64,000 bases of DNA, taken from contig NZ_AUBJ02000001.1 in assembly GCF_000429185.2 (NCBI RefSeq), positions 5,890,001 to 5,954,000 of the forward strand. The letters run 5' to 3'. The stretch is from Actinoalloteichus caeruleus DSM 43889 (GTDB taxonomy: Bacteria; Actinomycetota; Actinomycetes; Mycobacteriales; Pseudonocardiaceae). The notes under the pieces are model-generated. The model was not told where the DNA came from. It saw only the letters and a program-made list of their open reading frames with translations, and ran no database searches. This document shows, piece after piece, positions 39,402 to 48,509 of this stretch. The position numbers were made by a program, and so were the translations under genes. The stretch's first letter is position 1. Each line of letters starts with the position of its first letter.

Positions 39402-40679
39402 ATGGTGACGAACACTGGGTCGGCGACCGGTGAGGACGGCCGGCCGGCCGTCGCGACGCTGGACGACCTGCTCGCGACCGGGGTCGCCGGACGGCGGGTC
39501 CTGGTGCGGGCCGACCTCAACGTGCCGCTGGACGGAACTCCCACCCCGGACCTCCCGGGCGGGAGGATCACCGACGACGGTCGGGTGCGGGCCTCCCTGC
39601 CCACGATTCGGGCGCTGGCCGAGGCCGGCGCCCGGGTGGTGGTGGCCGCGCACCTCGGCCGGCCCAAGGGGGCGCCGGAGGACAGGTTCTCGCTGGCCCC
39701 GGTGGCCAGCCGCCTCGGTGAGCTGCTGGGCACGCCCGTCGCGCTCGCCGACGACGTCACCGGGCCCTCGGCCCGGGAGACGGTCGGGGGCCTGGCCGAC
39801 GGCCAGGTCGCCCTGCTGCAGAACGTGCGGTTCGACAGCCGGGAGACCAGCAAGGACGAGGCGGAGCGCGGCGCGCTGGCCGAGGAACTCGCCGGGCTCG
39901 TCGGCGAGGACGGCGCCTTCGTCTCGGACGGCTTCGGGGTGGTGCACCGCAAGCAGGCCTCGGTCTACGACGTGGCCAGGCGGCTCCCGCACTACGCCGG
40001 CGGCCTGGTGCTCTCCGAGCTGTCGGTGCTCCGCCGCCTGACGACCGACACCGCCAGGCCCTACGTGGTGGTGCTCGGTGGCGCCAAGGTCTCCGACAAG
40101 CTCGGGGTCATCGCCAACCTGCTCACCAAGGTCGACCGGCTGCTCATCGGCGGCGGCATGGCCTACACCTTCCTCCGCGCCAAGGGCTACGAGGTCGGGC
40201 AGTCGCTGCTCCAGGAGGACCAGCTCGACCGCGTCCGCGGTTTCCTCGCCGAGGCGGAGGAGCGTGGCGTGGAGCTGGTGCTGCCGGTCGACGTGCTGGC
40301 GGCCAAGGAGTTCGGGGCGGACGCCGAGTACCAGGTGGTGGACGCGGACGCGATCCCCGCCGACCGGCAGGGACTGGACATCGGCCCGAGGACGCGGGAG
40401 CTGTTCGCCGGCAAGCTCGCCGACGCGGCGACGGTCTTCTGGAACGGTCCGACCGGTGTCTTCGAGTTCGAGGCGTTCTCGGGCGGCACCAGGGCGGTCG
40501 CGGAGGCGTTGGTCGGCAGCTCGGCCTTCACCGTGGTGGGCGGGGGCGACTCCGCCGCGGCGGTGCGCGCGCTCGGCCTGCCCGAGGACGGGTTCTCCCA
40601 CATCTCCACGGGTGGCGGCGCCTCCCTGGAGTTCCTGGAGGGCAAGGCCCTTCCCGGCGTCGAGGTTCTGGAGGACTGA
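39402..40679 (+). CDS. pgk: phosphoglycerate kinase
   Basis: The product is 425 residues, about 25 longer than usual because of an N-terminal extension ([17 protein letters not shown]). The core has [14 protein letters not shown], the helix with [20 protein letters not shown], the hinge and nucleotide region [13 protein letters not shown], and [11 protein letters not shown] near the end with [16 protein letters not shown]. It makes ATP from 1,3-bisphosphoglycerate. It lies 37 bases after gap and 6 bases before tpiA. Confidence 0.97.
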   Translation: MVTNTGSATGEDGRPAVATLDDLLATGVAGRRVLVRADLNVPLDGTPTPDLPGGRITDDGRVRASLPTIRALAEAGARVVVAAHLGRPKGAPEDRFSLAPVASRLGELLGTPVALADDVTGPSARETVGGLADGQVALLQNVRFDSRETSKDEAERGALAEELAGLVGEDGAFVSDGFGVVHRKQASVYDVARRLPHYAGGLVLSELSVLRRLTTDTARPYVVVLGGAKVSDKLGVIANLLTKVDRLLIGGGMAYTFLRAKGYEVGQSLLQEDQLDRVRGFLAEAEERGVELVLPVDVLAAKEFGADAEYQVVDADAIPADRQGLDIGPRTRELFAGKLADAATVFWNGPTGVFEFEAFSGGTRAVAEALVGSSAFTVVGGGDSAAAVRALGLPEDGFSHISTGGGASLEFLEGKALPGVEVLED

Positions 40680-40685
40680 CACCAG

Positions 40686-41474
40686 ATGGCAGCCAGGCAA
40701 CCGCTGATCGCGGGCAACTGGAAGATGAACCGCAACCACCTGGAGGCCATCGGTCTCACCCAGAAGGTGGCCTTCGCCCTGCCGGAGAAGTACTTCGAGA
40801 AGGTCGAGGTGGCGGTGCTGCCACCGTTCACCGACCTCCGCAGCGTGCAGACCCTGGTGGACGGGGACAAGCTGCGGCTGAAGTACGGTGCCCAGGACCT
40901 GTCGCCGCACGACTCGGGCGCCTACACCGGCGATGTCTCCGGGGCGATGCTGGCGAAGTTGGGTTGCACCTACGTCGTGGTCGGGCACTCCGAGCGCCGC
41001 GAGTACCACGCCGAGGACGACGACCTGGTCAACCGGAAGGTGCGGGCGGCGCTCAAGCACGGTCTGCGGCCGATCCTCTGCGTCGGGGAGCCGCTGGAGG
41101 TGCGGGAGGCCAGCGGTCACGTCGAGCACACCACCGCCCAACTGCTGGCGGGGCTCAAGGGGCTCCGCGCGGAGCAGGTCGCCGACGTCGTGGTGGCCTA
41201 CGAGCCGGTGTGGGCGATCGGCACCGGCCGCGTCGCCACCCCGGCCGACGCGCAGGAGGTGTGTGCCGCCATCAGGTCCGCGCTGGCCACGAAGTACGGT
41301 GACGAGGTCGCCGGACAGGTGCGCGTGCTCTACGGCGGCTCGGTGAAGTCGGGCAACATCGGCGAACTGATCGAACAGCGGGACGTGGACGGCGCCCTCG
41401 TCGGCGGTGCCAGCCTCGACGGGGACGAGTTCGCCAAGCTGTCCGCCCTCGCCGCGGGGGGCCCGCTGCCCTGA
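40686..41474 (+). CDS. tpiA: triosephosphate isomerase
   Basis: The 262-residue product has the catalytic residues of the family: Lys13 in GNWKMN, His101 in [10 protein letters not shown] and Glu173 in [12 protein letters not shown]. The phosphate loop YGGSVKSGN lies near the C-terminus. It interconverts dihydroxyacetone phosphate and glyceraldehyde-3-phosphate. A strong hairpin begins in its stop codon, so the gap-pgk-tpiA transcript probably ends here. Confidence 0.97.
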   Translation: MAARQPLIAGNWKMNRNHLEAIGLTQKVAFALPEKYFEKVEVAVLPPFTDLRSVQTLVDGDKLRLKYGAQDLSPHDSGAYTGDVSGAMLAKLGCTYVVVGHSERREYHAEDDDLVNRKVRAALKHGLRPILCVGEPLEVREASGHVEHTTAQLLAGLKGLRAEQVADVVVAYEPVWAIGTGRVATPADAQEVCAAIRSALATKYGDEVAGQVRVLYGGSVKSGNIGELIEQRDVDGALVGGASLDGDEFAKLSALAAGGPLP

Positions 41475-41517
41475 TCACGCCAACGGTGTGGCCTTCCGGT
41501 CGACTCCGTTGCGTGAT
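41474..41517 (+). terminator. hairpin after tpiA
   Basis: ATCACGC-C-AACGG (41474-41486) pairs with CCGTTGCGTGAT (41506-41517) with one bulge and a 19-base loop. It is followed by TT and starts within the tpiA stop codon. Confidence 0.65.
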
Positions 41518-41565
41518 TGACTGCCGGGTACCCTGTGATGCCTACCGCCGTACTGCGAGGATGAG

Positions 41566-41799
41566 ATGAAGTTCTTCCTGCAAATCACACTGGTGATCTC
41601 CAGCCTGGCGCTGGTGATGTTGGTTCTGCTGCACAAGGGTCGCGGCGGAGGGCTGTCCTCGCTCTTCGGAGGCGGGATGCAGTCCAGCCTGTCCGGTTCG
41701 AGCGTCGCGGAGAAGAACCTGACCAGGATCACCCTGTTCGTTACGGCTATCTGGGTGATTTGCATCGTCGCGGTGGGATTGCTGCTCAAGGTGGAGTAA
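41566..41799 (+). CDS. secG: preprotein translocase subunit SecG
   Basis: The 77-residue product has two membrane helices (residues 2-22 and about 51-73) joined by the conserved loop HKGRGGGLSSLFGGG. It associates with SecYE in the inner membrane and assists protein export. GAGGATGAG precedes the ATG. It is flanked by hairpins on both sides, so it is probably a single transcript. Confidence 0.95.
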   Translation: MKFFLQITLVISSLALVMLVLLHKGRGGGLSSLFGGGMQSSLSGSSVAEKNLTRITLFVTAIWVICIVAVGLLLKVE

Positions 41800-41806
41800 T
41801 TGGTAT

Positions 41807-41830
41807 GACGTGGCGTTCGCGCGCCACGTC
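41807..41830 (+). terminator. hairpin after secG
   Basis: GACGTGGCG (41807-41815) pairs with CGCCACGTC (41822-41830) around a 6-base loop, 8 bases after the secG stop. Confidence 0.7.
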
Positions 41831-41922
41831 GTGACGGCGGGACGTCGCGACCGGCGGGGCCAGCGGGTCCCGCCGGGGTCGTGAGTGGCGACGATCGAGG
41901 ATCGCAGGGGTGTTGAGGGCCG

Positions 41923-42264
41923 ATGGCAGGTGGTAACGCGATCCGCGGCACGCGGGTCGGTGCTGGGCCGATGGGGGAGTCCGAGCGTGGCGAGTCCGCC
42001 CCGCGACGGCGCATCTCCTACTGGTGCGCGAACGGGCACGAGTCGCGTCCCTCCTTCGCGGTGGAGGCGGAGATTCCGGAGATGTGGGACTGCCCACGCT
42101 GCGGTTTCCCGGCCGGCCGCAACGAGGAGAGGCCGCCGGACCCGCCGCGGACCGAGCCGTACAAGACCCACCTGGCCTACGTGAAGGAACGGCGTAGCGA
42201 GGCCGATGGCAGGGCCATTCTCGACGAGGCCCTGTCCCGGCTGCGGCAACAGCGGGGACGCTGA
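41923..42264 (+). CDS. rbpA: RNA polymerase-binding protein RbpA
   Basis: The 113-residue product has the RbpA zinc ribbon: Cys35 and His39 in YWCANGHES, Cys57 and Cys60 in WDCPRCG. The sigma-interacting C-terminal part follows (PYKTHLAYVKERRS). The N-terminal MAGGNAIRGTRVGAGPMGE is the conserved tail. It stabilises the open complex formed by RNA polymerase with the principal sigma factor and is restricted to actinobacteria. Confidence 0.96.
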   Translation: MAGGNAIRGTRVGAGPMGESERGESAPRRRISYWCANGHESRPSFAVEAEIPEMWDCPRCGFPAGRNEERPPDPPRTEPYKTHLAYVKERRSEADGRAILDEALSRLRQQRGR

Positions 42265-42341
42265 TCACGTCCGCTGTCGCTGGCGGCGACCACGGGTGGC
42301 CGGGCCCGGCGTGAGCCGGGGAACGGGATTTCGGGACCAGT

Positions 42342-42377
42342 CGACGGCCCGGCACGTGACGACGTGCCGGGCCGTCG
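42342..42377 (+). terminator. strong hairpin terminator after rbpA
   Basis: A perfect 16-base stem, CGACGGCCCGGCACGT (42342-42357) with ACGTGCCGGGCCGTCG (42362-42377), closes a 4-base GACG loop about 80 bases after the rbpA stop. Confidence 0.85.
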
Positions 42378-42928
42378 GTGCGCGTGGGGGTGGTCGGGCC
42401 TGCCGGGGGCGCGCGTCTCGACCGCCGACCGGCGTGCGGGGTAGTGAACCCCTCGTGCCGTCGAGACGCCGTCGAGACCCCTGTGGGAGCCGGTCGTCCG
42501 CGCCGGCGCGGACGTGCGGTGCGTGCCGCGACGTCACGGCGAGGCCGGCGGCGGACGCCGTGCCCCGCCCGCGTTCCCGGGCCCGCTGGGGTGGCGTGGT
42601 GGGCCACCCGCCGGGTTCCTGCCGGGCTCTCACGGCGGTGGTAACCCGAGGGAGTGGGTGACCACTGCGGAAGGAATCCGAAATTCCCGGCATATAACGC
42701 GTCCTGTTGATCTTTGCGCTCACACGTTCGGGTCAAACGCTCCAGCGTGGATTCGGCGTGGCGCCGCGACGTCCGATGACTACCCTGCCGGTTTGTTCCC
42801 GGCGCTGTCCGTGGTCCGCGACGACGCGTCCCCGTGTCCCGCCAACCCGTGTGCCGAGGTGACGTCCGCTGGGACGGGCAGGGAACGGCCGGCGATCCCG
42901 AATCCGTGCGAGCCAGAGGATCACCGTC
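42378..42928. other. intergenic stretch upstream of the alpha/beta hydrolase
   Basis: No gene was recognised. The part from about 42660 to 42740 is less G+C-rich and includes a small GGAAT/ATTCC inverted repeat, so the hydrolase promoter is likely there. Confidence 0.45.
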
Positions 42929-43813
42929 GTGCCAGAGCACAGCCAAGCCTTCGACTTCCGAGGTTTCACCTGCGAGATCCGCATCGTCGATGCGGAGGAC
43001 CCGGCTCTCGCCCCCCTCGTGCTGCTCGGTGGGGCGTTCCAGGACAAGCACTCCTGGGCTCGGCACGAGCGGGAGTTCCTGCGCCGCACCTCGGTGGTCA
43101 CGGTTGACCTGCCTGGCTGGGGGTCGGCGGACCCGCTGCCCCGGCAGTACGGGGTGGACTTCCTGTGCGAGGCGCTCCACCACCTGCTGGTGAGCTCGGG
43201 CCTGTCCCGGGTCAACGTCGGCGCGGGCTCCTACGGCAGTGGGATCGCCTATCGACTCGCCCAACGGTTCCCCGGCCTCGTGGACAGGTTGGTGCTGGTG
43301 GGCACGATGACCGAGCTGCCGGAACGGGCGCGGGCGGACGTGGAGAACACCGTCCGGCTGCTCAGGTCGGGTGACCGGGACACCTTCGCCGAGCGGGTGA
43401 TCGAGCTCCTGCTGTGCCAGGACCCGGGCGTGGTGGTGCGCAAGCGCGACGTGCTGCGCCGCCTGCTCGGAAGGCAGCTGCGCCAGCTCGGGGAGGACGC
43501 CGCCGAGAAGTACGTGCACAACACCGAGCGGCTGCTGGCCTACCGCTGGGACCGCTCCACCAGCCCGCCGACGCTGCCGATCCTGGTGATGACCGGGGAG
43601 CACGACCCCTTCACCACTCCCGAACTCTGCCGGGAGGTCGCCAAGGACTGCCCGGACGCCAGGTTCACCACCGTGCGGGACTCGGACCACCTCGTCTACC
43701 TCGAACGTCCCGTCGAGTTCGTCGAGGTGGTGCTGACCTTCCTGTCAGGGGAACCGGTGGACGTCCTGCCCTGCTGCACCCCCGTGGAGTACTTCGGCGC
43801 CGCCCGGCCCTGA
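42929..43813 (+). CDS. alpha/beta hydrolase
   Basis: The 294-residue product has LVLLGGAFQDKHSW (oxyanion region), VVTVDLPGWGSAD, the nucleophile elbow GAGSYGSG with Ser, TGEHDPFT with the acid residue, and RDSDHLVYLERP with the catalytic His. Such enzymes cleave esters, amides or epoxides, and some act as thioesterases or acyltransferases. There is no signal peptide, so it is cytoplasmic. The substrate is unknown. The GTG start at 42929 follows AGAGGA. Confidence 0.85.
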   Translation: MPEHSQAFDFRGFTCEIRIVDAEDPALAPLVLLGGAFQDKHSWARHEREFLRRTSVVTVDLPGWGSADPLPRQYGVDFLCEALHHLLVSSGLSRVNVGAGSYGSGIAYRLAQRFPGLVDRLVLVGTMTELPERARADVENTVRLLRSGDRDTFAERVIELLLCQDPGVVVRKRDVLRRLLGRQLRQLGEDAAEKYVHNTERLLAYRWDRSTSPPTLPILVMTGEHDPFTTPELCREVAKDCPDARFTTVRDSDHLVYLERPVEFVEVVLTFLSGEPVDVLPCCTPVEYFGAARP

Positions 43814-44085
43814 CCGGGGCCACGCCGCTGAGCAGGCGCTGACCCGGGGTGGCTCGGCGCGCGGCGCGGCCGGTGTTCCCGGGGACCGGGTGGACCGGTG
43901 CCCCGTGGCGGCCGGTGCGGCGCGTTGGCCCCAGTGAGGTGGTGGAGCCGCCGAGCCCCGTCCTCCCGCCGGTCGGGAGGACCAGGGGCGGGACCACCCG
44001 ACCGGCCGGCGGCGAAGGGCCGGCCCACCCCGCTGGACGTGGCGCGACTCCCAGCAACGCTGGTACCGGCTGGGTCGCGCGTCGC

Positions 44086-45669
44086 CTAGTCGAGCAGCAG
44101 GGTCTTCAGGTCCAACCGGCGCAGCACCCGGTCCGCCGCCGCCGGATCAACTCCGGGTTCCTGCCGGGCCGCCAACACCTCGGCACGCGCCGCCGCCAGC
44201 ACCGTCGCCTCGATGTCGCGGAGCGCGTCCCGTTTCCGGCGCAACGCCTCCATGCGCTCCCGCTGCTCCTCGTCCTCCGGGTCACCGCACAGCTTCGCCT
44301 CCAGCCGGCTGGCCCGTTTCCGCAGCAACGCGCTGACCTGTTCGGACAGCTCGGCTCGCTCCTCCCACTCCGTGATCTGGCGCAACGCCGCCTGGTGCGC
44401 GCGGCGCGCCACCGCCCGCTCCTCGGCTTCCTCCACACCGGCGTCCGAGGACACCCCGAGCAGCCGCACCACCAACGGCAGCGTCAGACCCGCGAACAGC
44501 AGGGTGACCACCAGCACCGTGCAGGCGATCACCGTGAGCTCCGCGCCCGCGGGGAAGGGGGAACCGTCCTCGGTGGTGGAGGGCACGGACAGCGCCAACG
44601 CGAGCGTCGCCAACCCCCGCATACCGCACCAGGTCATCACCACCGCCTCCGCCCTCGTCCTCGGTGCGGACGAGGCGTCCCGCGACCGTCGTAGGGCCAG
44701 CCACGCGCCCAGGAACCACAGGAGGCGCACCGTGACGACCACCGCGCACACCACGGCCGCGTGCAGCAGCATCGTGCCCAGTTCGCTGCCGGCCTCGGTC
44801 ACCACCTGGCGCATGTCCAGCCCGATCAGGCCGAAGGCCAGGCCGGTGACCAGCAGTTCCACCACGTTCCAGAACGAGCGCTGGGTGAGGCGCTCGTCCG
44901 CCTCGTCGACCTCGCTGTGACCGCGCAGCTGGAGGGCGAGGACGACCACCGCGATCACCCCGGAGGCTCCCAGCTCCTCCGCGCCGAGGTACACGGCGAA
45001 GGGCAGCACCAGGGTGAGCGCGGTACTGCCCGTGCTGTCGGTGATCCGGGTCAGGAAACTGCGGGCGACCCAGGCCACCCCGAGTCCGATCGCCACCGCG
45101 GCCACCGCGCCCAGGAGGAACCGCAGCGCCAGCTCACCCACGTTGACGTCCTGCTCCCGGACGGTCGCCGCGATCGCCGTCTGGAAGATCACCAGGGCTG
45201 CCGCGTCGTTGAACAAGCCTTCGCTCTGGAGCACCGCGAGCAACCTGCGGGGGATGCTCACCCGGCCGGCGACCGACTCCACCGCCACCGGGTCCGGGGG
45301 CGCGACCATCGCGCCGAGCGCGATCGCGCCCGCGATGGCGACCCCCGGCACCAACAGCGCCAGCGTGGTGGCGACGGCGACCGTCGTCGCCACCACGAGG
45401 CCGATGGCCAGCGTGACGATGCTGCGCCACCGGGTGCGGAACACCGCCCACGAGGTGCGCTGGGCGGCGGCGAACAGCAGCGGAGGCAGGAAGAGTGGCA
45501 GGATGAGGTCTGGATCGAGGTCGAACCGGTCCGGGAGGCCCGGGATCACCGCGACCGTGAGCCCGAGGAGCAGCATCAGCGCCGGCCAGGGCAGCCGGAG
45601 GCGGTCACCAACGCCGACGAGCAGCACCGCGCCGAGCATCAGGGCGATGACCAGCAGCAACACACCCAT
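44086..45669 (-). CDS. Na+/H+ antiporter, CPA1 family
   Basis: The 527-residue product has about twelve membrane helices. It includes PDLILPLFLPPLLFAAAQRT, GAMVAPPDPVAVESVAGR and LQSEGLFNDAAALVIFQ, with the Asn-Asp pair needed for ion exchange, and WCGMRGLATLALALSVP. The last ~110 residues form a charged helical cytoplasmic tail (QITEWEERAELSEQVSALL). It should exchange Na+ (or K+) for H+ across the membrane in pH and salt balance. ATG 45669 is chosen because the first helix begins right after it. Confidence 0.9.
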   Translation of the reverse strand: MGVLLLVIALMLGAVLLVGVGDRLRLPWPALMLLLGLTVAVIPGLPDRFDLDPDLILPLFLPPLLFAAAQRTSWAVFRTRWRSIVTLAIGLVVATTVAVATTLALLVPGVAIAGAIALGAMVAPPDPVAVESVAGRVSIPRRLLAVLQSEGLFNDAAALVIFQTAIAATVREQDVNVGELALRFLLGAVAAVAIGLGVAWVARSFLTRITDSTGSTALTLVLPFAVYLGAEELGASGVIAVVVLALQLRGHSEVDEADERLTQRSFWNVVELLVTGLAFGLIGLDMRQVVTEAGSELGTMLLHAAVVCAVVVTVRLLWFLGAWLALRRSRDASSAPRTRAEAVVMTWCGMRGLATLALALSVPSTTEDGSPFPAGAELTVIACTVLVVTLLFAGLTLPLVVRLLGVSSDAGVEEAEERAVARRAHQAALRQITEWEERAELSEQVSALLRKRASRLEAKLCGDPEDEEQRERMEALRRKRDALRDIEATVLAAARAEVLAARQEPGVDPAAADRVLRRLDLKTLLLD

Positions 45670-46369
45670 CGGCCCAGCATCGCAGCCTGGCGGCCCTCGC
45701 ACCCGGCGAAGCGACCCAGCCTCGCCCGCCACCCGGCTCGCACCACGGTGGAGCCGGGCGGCGCGGGTGCCCCGAGGGCCGCGCTGGACCACCCCCGACG
45801 CGGGGGCGGCCAAGGCCCGCCCGGTGGGTTCGGTGACGCGGCGCGGCGCGCCGCCGGGCGGTGCCGGCGAGCGTGGCCCTGTTCGCCGGCGAGCTCGTGA
45901 TCCCCTGCCGGGAGCCATCGCGAGCCGACGTCCGCCGGTGTGGCCACGGGCGGTGGTGAAGGGAACGACGACCCCGTGAACCGCGTCGGGCAGGACCAGA
46001 CGCGGAGGAGTTGGGGGACGGCGCCGGCGCCGGAGTCATCCGACCGGGGCGCGGCGAGACCCTCCCCACGGCGGTCACGGTTCCGAGAACACCCTGTCGA
46101 GACGATCCCCGCCCGGGGGAGGGCGCCGAGCCGAGGTCCGTCCGAGCCGGTGCGAGTGTGGAGCCGGGCAACCCTCCACCGGACTGGCACGCCGAGGGCT
46201 CCTCGACCGAACTGGACGGCGTCCGGGGCCCGGCCAGCCGCGCCGGTGCGCCCCGAACGGCTCCACCCCACCGGCCTCCCACCAGTCCGCCGAAGGTACT
46301 CGGCGCGTCCCACCCACGAGATGGCCGCGACGGCCGGACCCGGGCGGTCAGCTCAGGGGGCCGACATGG
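45670..46369. other. gene-free stretch of about 700 bases
   Basis: No protein-coding segment with a family match was seen on either strand. It separates the antiporter start from the terminator of the pentose phosphate operon. Confidence 0.5.
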
Positions 46370-46404
46370 TTCGGGGCCCGCCCCAGCCTGGGACGGGCCC
46401 CGAA
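46370..46404 (-). terminator. hairpin terminator of the tkt-pgl operon
   Basis: TTCGGGGCCCG (46370-46380) pairs perfectly with CGGGCCCCGAA (46394-46404), 20 bases past the pgl stop. CCCAG/CTGGG inside can extend the stem. Confidence 0.8.
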
Positions 46405-46423
46405 GGGTGCGAACGGACCGCGC

Positions 46424-47179
46424 TCAGGGCGCGTCCGCCGGAACCCGGGCCGCCGCGCTCTCGTCCAGCAACCAGCGGGTGGCGACCCGGCCGGTCGCGC
46501 CCGCCGCCGGGACCAGCACCGGATCGACTCCACGCAGCGCGGCCCCGACCGGCTCCGCCTTCGCGGCCCCCGTCGTCAACAGCCACACCTCGGCCGACTC
46601 CCGGATGGCCGGCAGGGTCAGCGAGATCCTGGTCGGCGGCGGCTTCGGGCAGTCCCGGACCGCGACCACGGTCCGCTCCGGCTCCCGCACGGCGGGGGTC
46701 TCGGGGAACAGCGAGGCGGTGTGCCCCTCCTCCCCGACCCCCAACAGGCAGACGTCGAAGCGCGGCACCCCGGCCGTCCCGCCCTGCTCGACCGACCGTT
46801 GGGCGAGCAGCCGGGCGTACGCGGCGGCCGCCGCCTCCGGGTCGTCCCCGAACTCACCGTCGGAGGCAGCCATCACGTGCACCCGCGCGGGGTCCACCGG
46901 GACGTGGTCGAGGAACGCCGTCCTGGCCAGTGTCTCGTTCCGCTCCGGGTCACCCGAGGGCAGGAAGCGCTCGTCGCCCCAGTAGAAGTCGACGAGTGAC
47001 CAGTCCACGGCGTCCCGGGCCGGGGCGTCGCGCAACCGTTCCAGGACGGCGCCCCCGGTGCGGCCCCCGGTGAGCACCACCGACGCCGAGCCCTTCGCGG
47101 CCTGGGCGTCCACCAACGCGGTGAGCAGCCGTGCCGCGACGGCGGGAGCGAGCAGGTCAGGAGTGCGGTGCACCACCAC
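46424..47179 (-). CDS. pgl: 6-phosphogluconolactonase
   Basis: The product has the 6PGL blocks SVVLTGGRTGGAVLERL, VDFYWGDERFLP, LLGVGEEGHTASLFP and VWLLTTGAAKAEPV. It opens 6-phosphogluconolactone in the oxidative pentose phosphate pathway and ends the operon. In the correct frame the first likely start is GTG 47179 (VVVHRTPDLL), giving 251 residues. However, an ATG at 47211 overlaps the opcA stop as ATGA, follows a GGAGAG and reads MSSTDGNTTP in a frame one base away. One added base in the G5 run at 47182-47186 would join this start to the body. The ATG 47211 start with an undercalled base is probably the true one. Confidence 0.92.
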   Translation of the reverse strand: MVVHRTPDLLAPAVAARLLTALVDAQAAKGSASVVLTGGRTGGAVLERLRDAPARDAVDWSLVDFYWGDERFLPSGDPERNETLARTAFLDHVPVDPARVHVMAASDGEFGDDPEAAAAAYARLLAQRSVEQGGTAGVPRFDVCLLGVGEEGHTASLFPETPAVREPERTVVAVRDCPKPPPTRISLTLPAIRESAEVWLLTTGAAKAEPVGAALRGVDPVLVPAAGATGRVATRWLLDESAAARVPADAP

Positions 47180-47207
47180 CCGGGGGTGGTGTTCCCGTCG
47201 GTCGAAC

Positions 47208-48509
47208 TCATCCGCTCTCCGTCCCTTCCGTGGTCGGCGGGGTGTCCTCACCTCGGGATAACGAGGACTCCCCCCGGGAGGACCTGCCCACGCTCCCCCG
47301 ACGGGCGGGCTTGGGGGCAGCCGAACGCCGTGCCCCGGTCCGTTTCGCCGCGCCCGTGGCCGAACCGGTGGTCCTGCGGGTGCCGCGCTTGGCGGTGCCG
47401 CCGCGACCGCTCGTGCCCTCCGAGGCCGTCGGCTCCGACCCGGGGGACTTCGCCGCGCCACCCTTCCGGCCGCCGGCCCCGCCGGCCCCGTCGGAGTCGC
47501 CGGCCCGCGAGGTGGACCCCGCCGACGTGGCCGTCCGGCGCCCGGCCGACCGCGCCGCCGGGCTGGACTTCGCCGTGGTCACCGAGCCCCTGGCGGCCAC
47601 GACCTTCGACAGGGCCTCCAGGGTGTCCTCGTACACCTCGTCGGGGTCCAGCCGGCGCAGCTCCTCGATGAGGCAGTCCCGCACCGACCTGCGCGGCAGC
47701 GCGATCGTCCGGTCGGGCTGCCCCGGCTGGGTCAAGGTCGCCAGCTGGCCATCCGGCCGGACGAGCTCGATGAGCCCTGACCGGCGCTCCAACACCACCG
47801 ACACGATGCCCTGCCCGCTGGAGGTGCGGACCCGGCGCACCGGGATGTCCAGGCAGGACGCGAGCCAGCCGGCGAGCAGCTGGGTGGAGGGGGAGTCGGC
47901 GGTGCCCGTCACCGTCGCCCGGGTCACGGGCTCGTGCGGCGGCAGGTCGAGGGCGGCGGCCAGGTAGGCGCGCCAGGAGGTCAACCGGGTCCACGCCAGG
48001 TCGGTGTCCCCGCCCCGGTAGGAGGCCCGCCGCTGTTCCAGTGAGCGGACGGGGTTGCGCTCCGACTTGGCGTCGGTGATGCGCCGGTGGGCGAGCTTGC
48101 CGATCGGGTCCTCGGCCGGCACCTTCGGTGCCTCCAGGGGCCACCACGCCACCACGGGCGCGTCGGGCAGCAACAGGGGCACCAGGCAGCTGGCGCCCTC
48201 GTCGGCCAACGGCCCGTACATGCGGAGCACGACGACCTCACTGGCCCCGGCGTCGCCACCGACGCGGATCTGCGCGTCGAGGCGGGCGGCCGCCTTGCGG
48301 GCCCCCCTGGCGAGCACGATGACCCGGCAGGGGTGTTCCCGGCTGGCGTCGTTGGCGGCCTCGATGGCCTGTTCGGCCTGGCTGCCGTCGTCGGTGATGA
48401 TCGCCAGCGTGAGGACCCGGCCGAGCGCGACCGCGCCACCGGTCTCCCGGATCTCCACCAGCTTCTTGTTGACCTGGGAGGTCGTGGTCGAGGGCAGGTC
48501 GATGATCAC
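47208..48509 (-). CDS. opcA: glucose-6-phosphate dehydrogenase assembly protein OpcA
   Basis: The 433-residue product begins VIIDLPSTTTSQVNKKLVEI and carries the OpcA blocks HPCRVIVLA, LVPLLLPDAPVVAWWP and DLAWTRLTSWRAYLAAALD, typical of the actinobacterial protein (about 300 residues). The last ~120 residues are an extra low-complexity tail of Ala, Lys, Arg, Ser, Thr and Gly. OpcA activates or assembles glucose-6-phosphate dehydrogenase. The GTG start overlaps the zwf stop (GTGA), and the stop overlaps the probable pgl ATG. Confidence 0.94.
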   Translation of the reverse strand: MIIDLPSTTTSQVNKKLVEIRETGGAVALGRVLTLAIITDDGSQAEQAIEAANDASREHPCRVIVLARGARKAAARLDAQIRVGGDAGASEVVVLRMYGPLADEGASCLVPLLLPDAPVVAWWPLEAPKVPAEDPIGKLAHRRITDAKSERNPVRSLEQRRASYRGGDTDLAWTRLTSWRAYLAAALDLPPHEPVTRATVTGTADSPSTQLLAGWLASCLDIPVRRVRTSSGQGIVSVVLERRSGLIELVRPDGQLATLTQPGQPDRTIALPRRSVRDCLIEELRRLDPDEVYEDTLEALSKVVAARGSVTTAKSSPAARSAGRRTATSAGSTSRAGDSDGAGGAGGRKGGAAKSPGSEPTASEGTSGRGGTAKRGTRRTTGSATGAAKRTGARRSAAPKPARRGSVGRSSRGESSLSRGEDTPPTTEGTESG

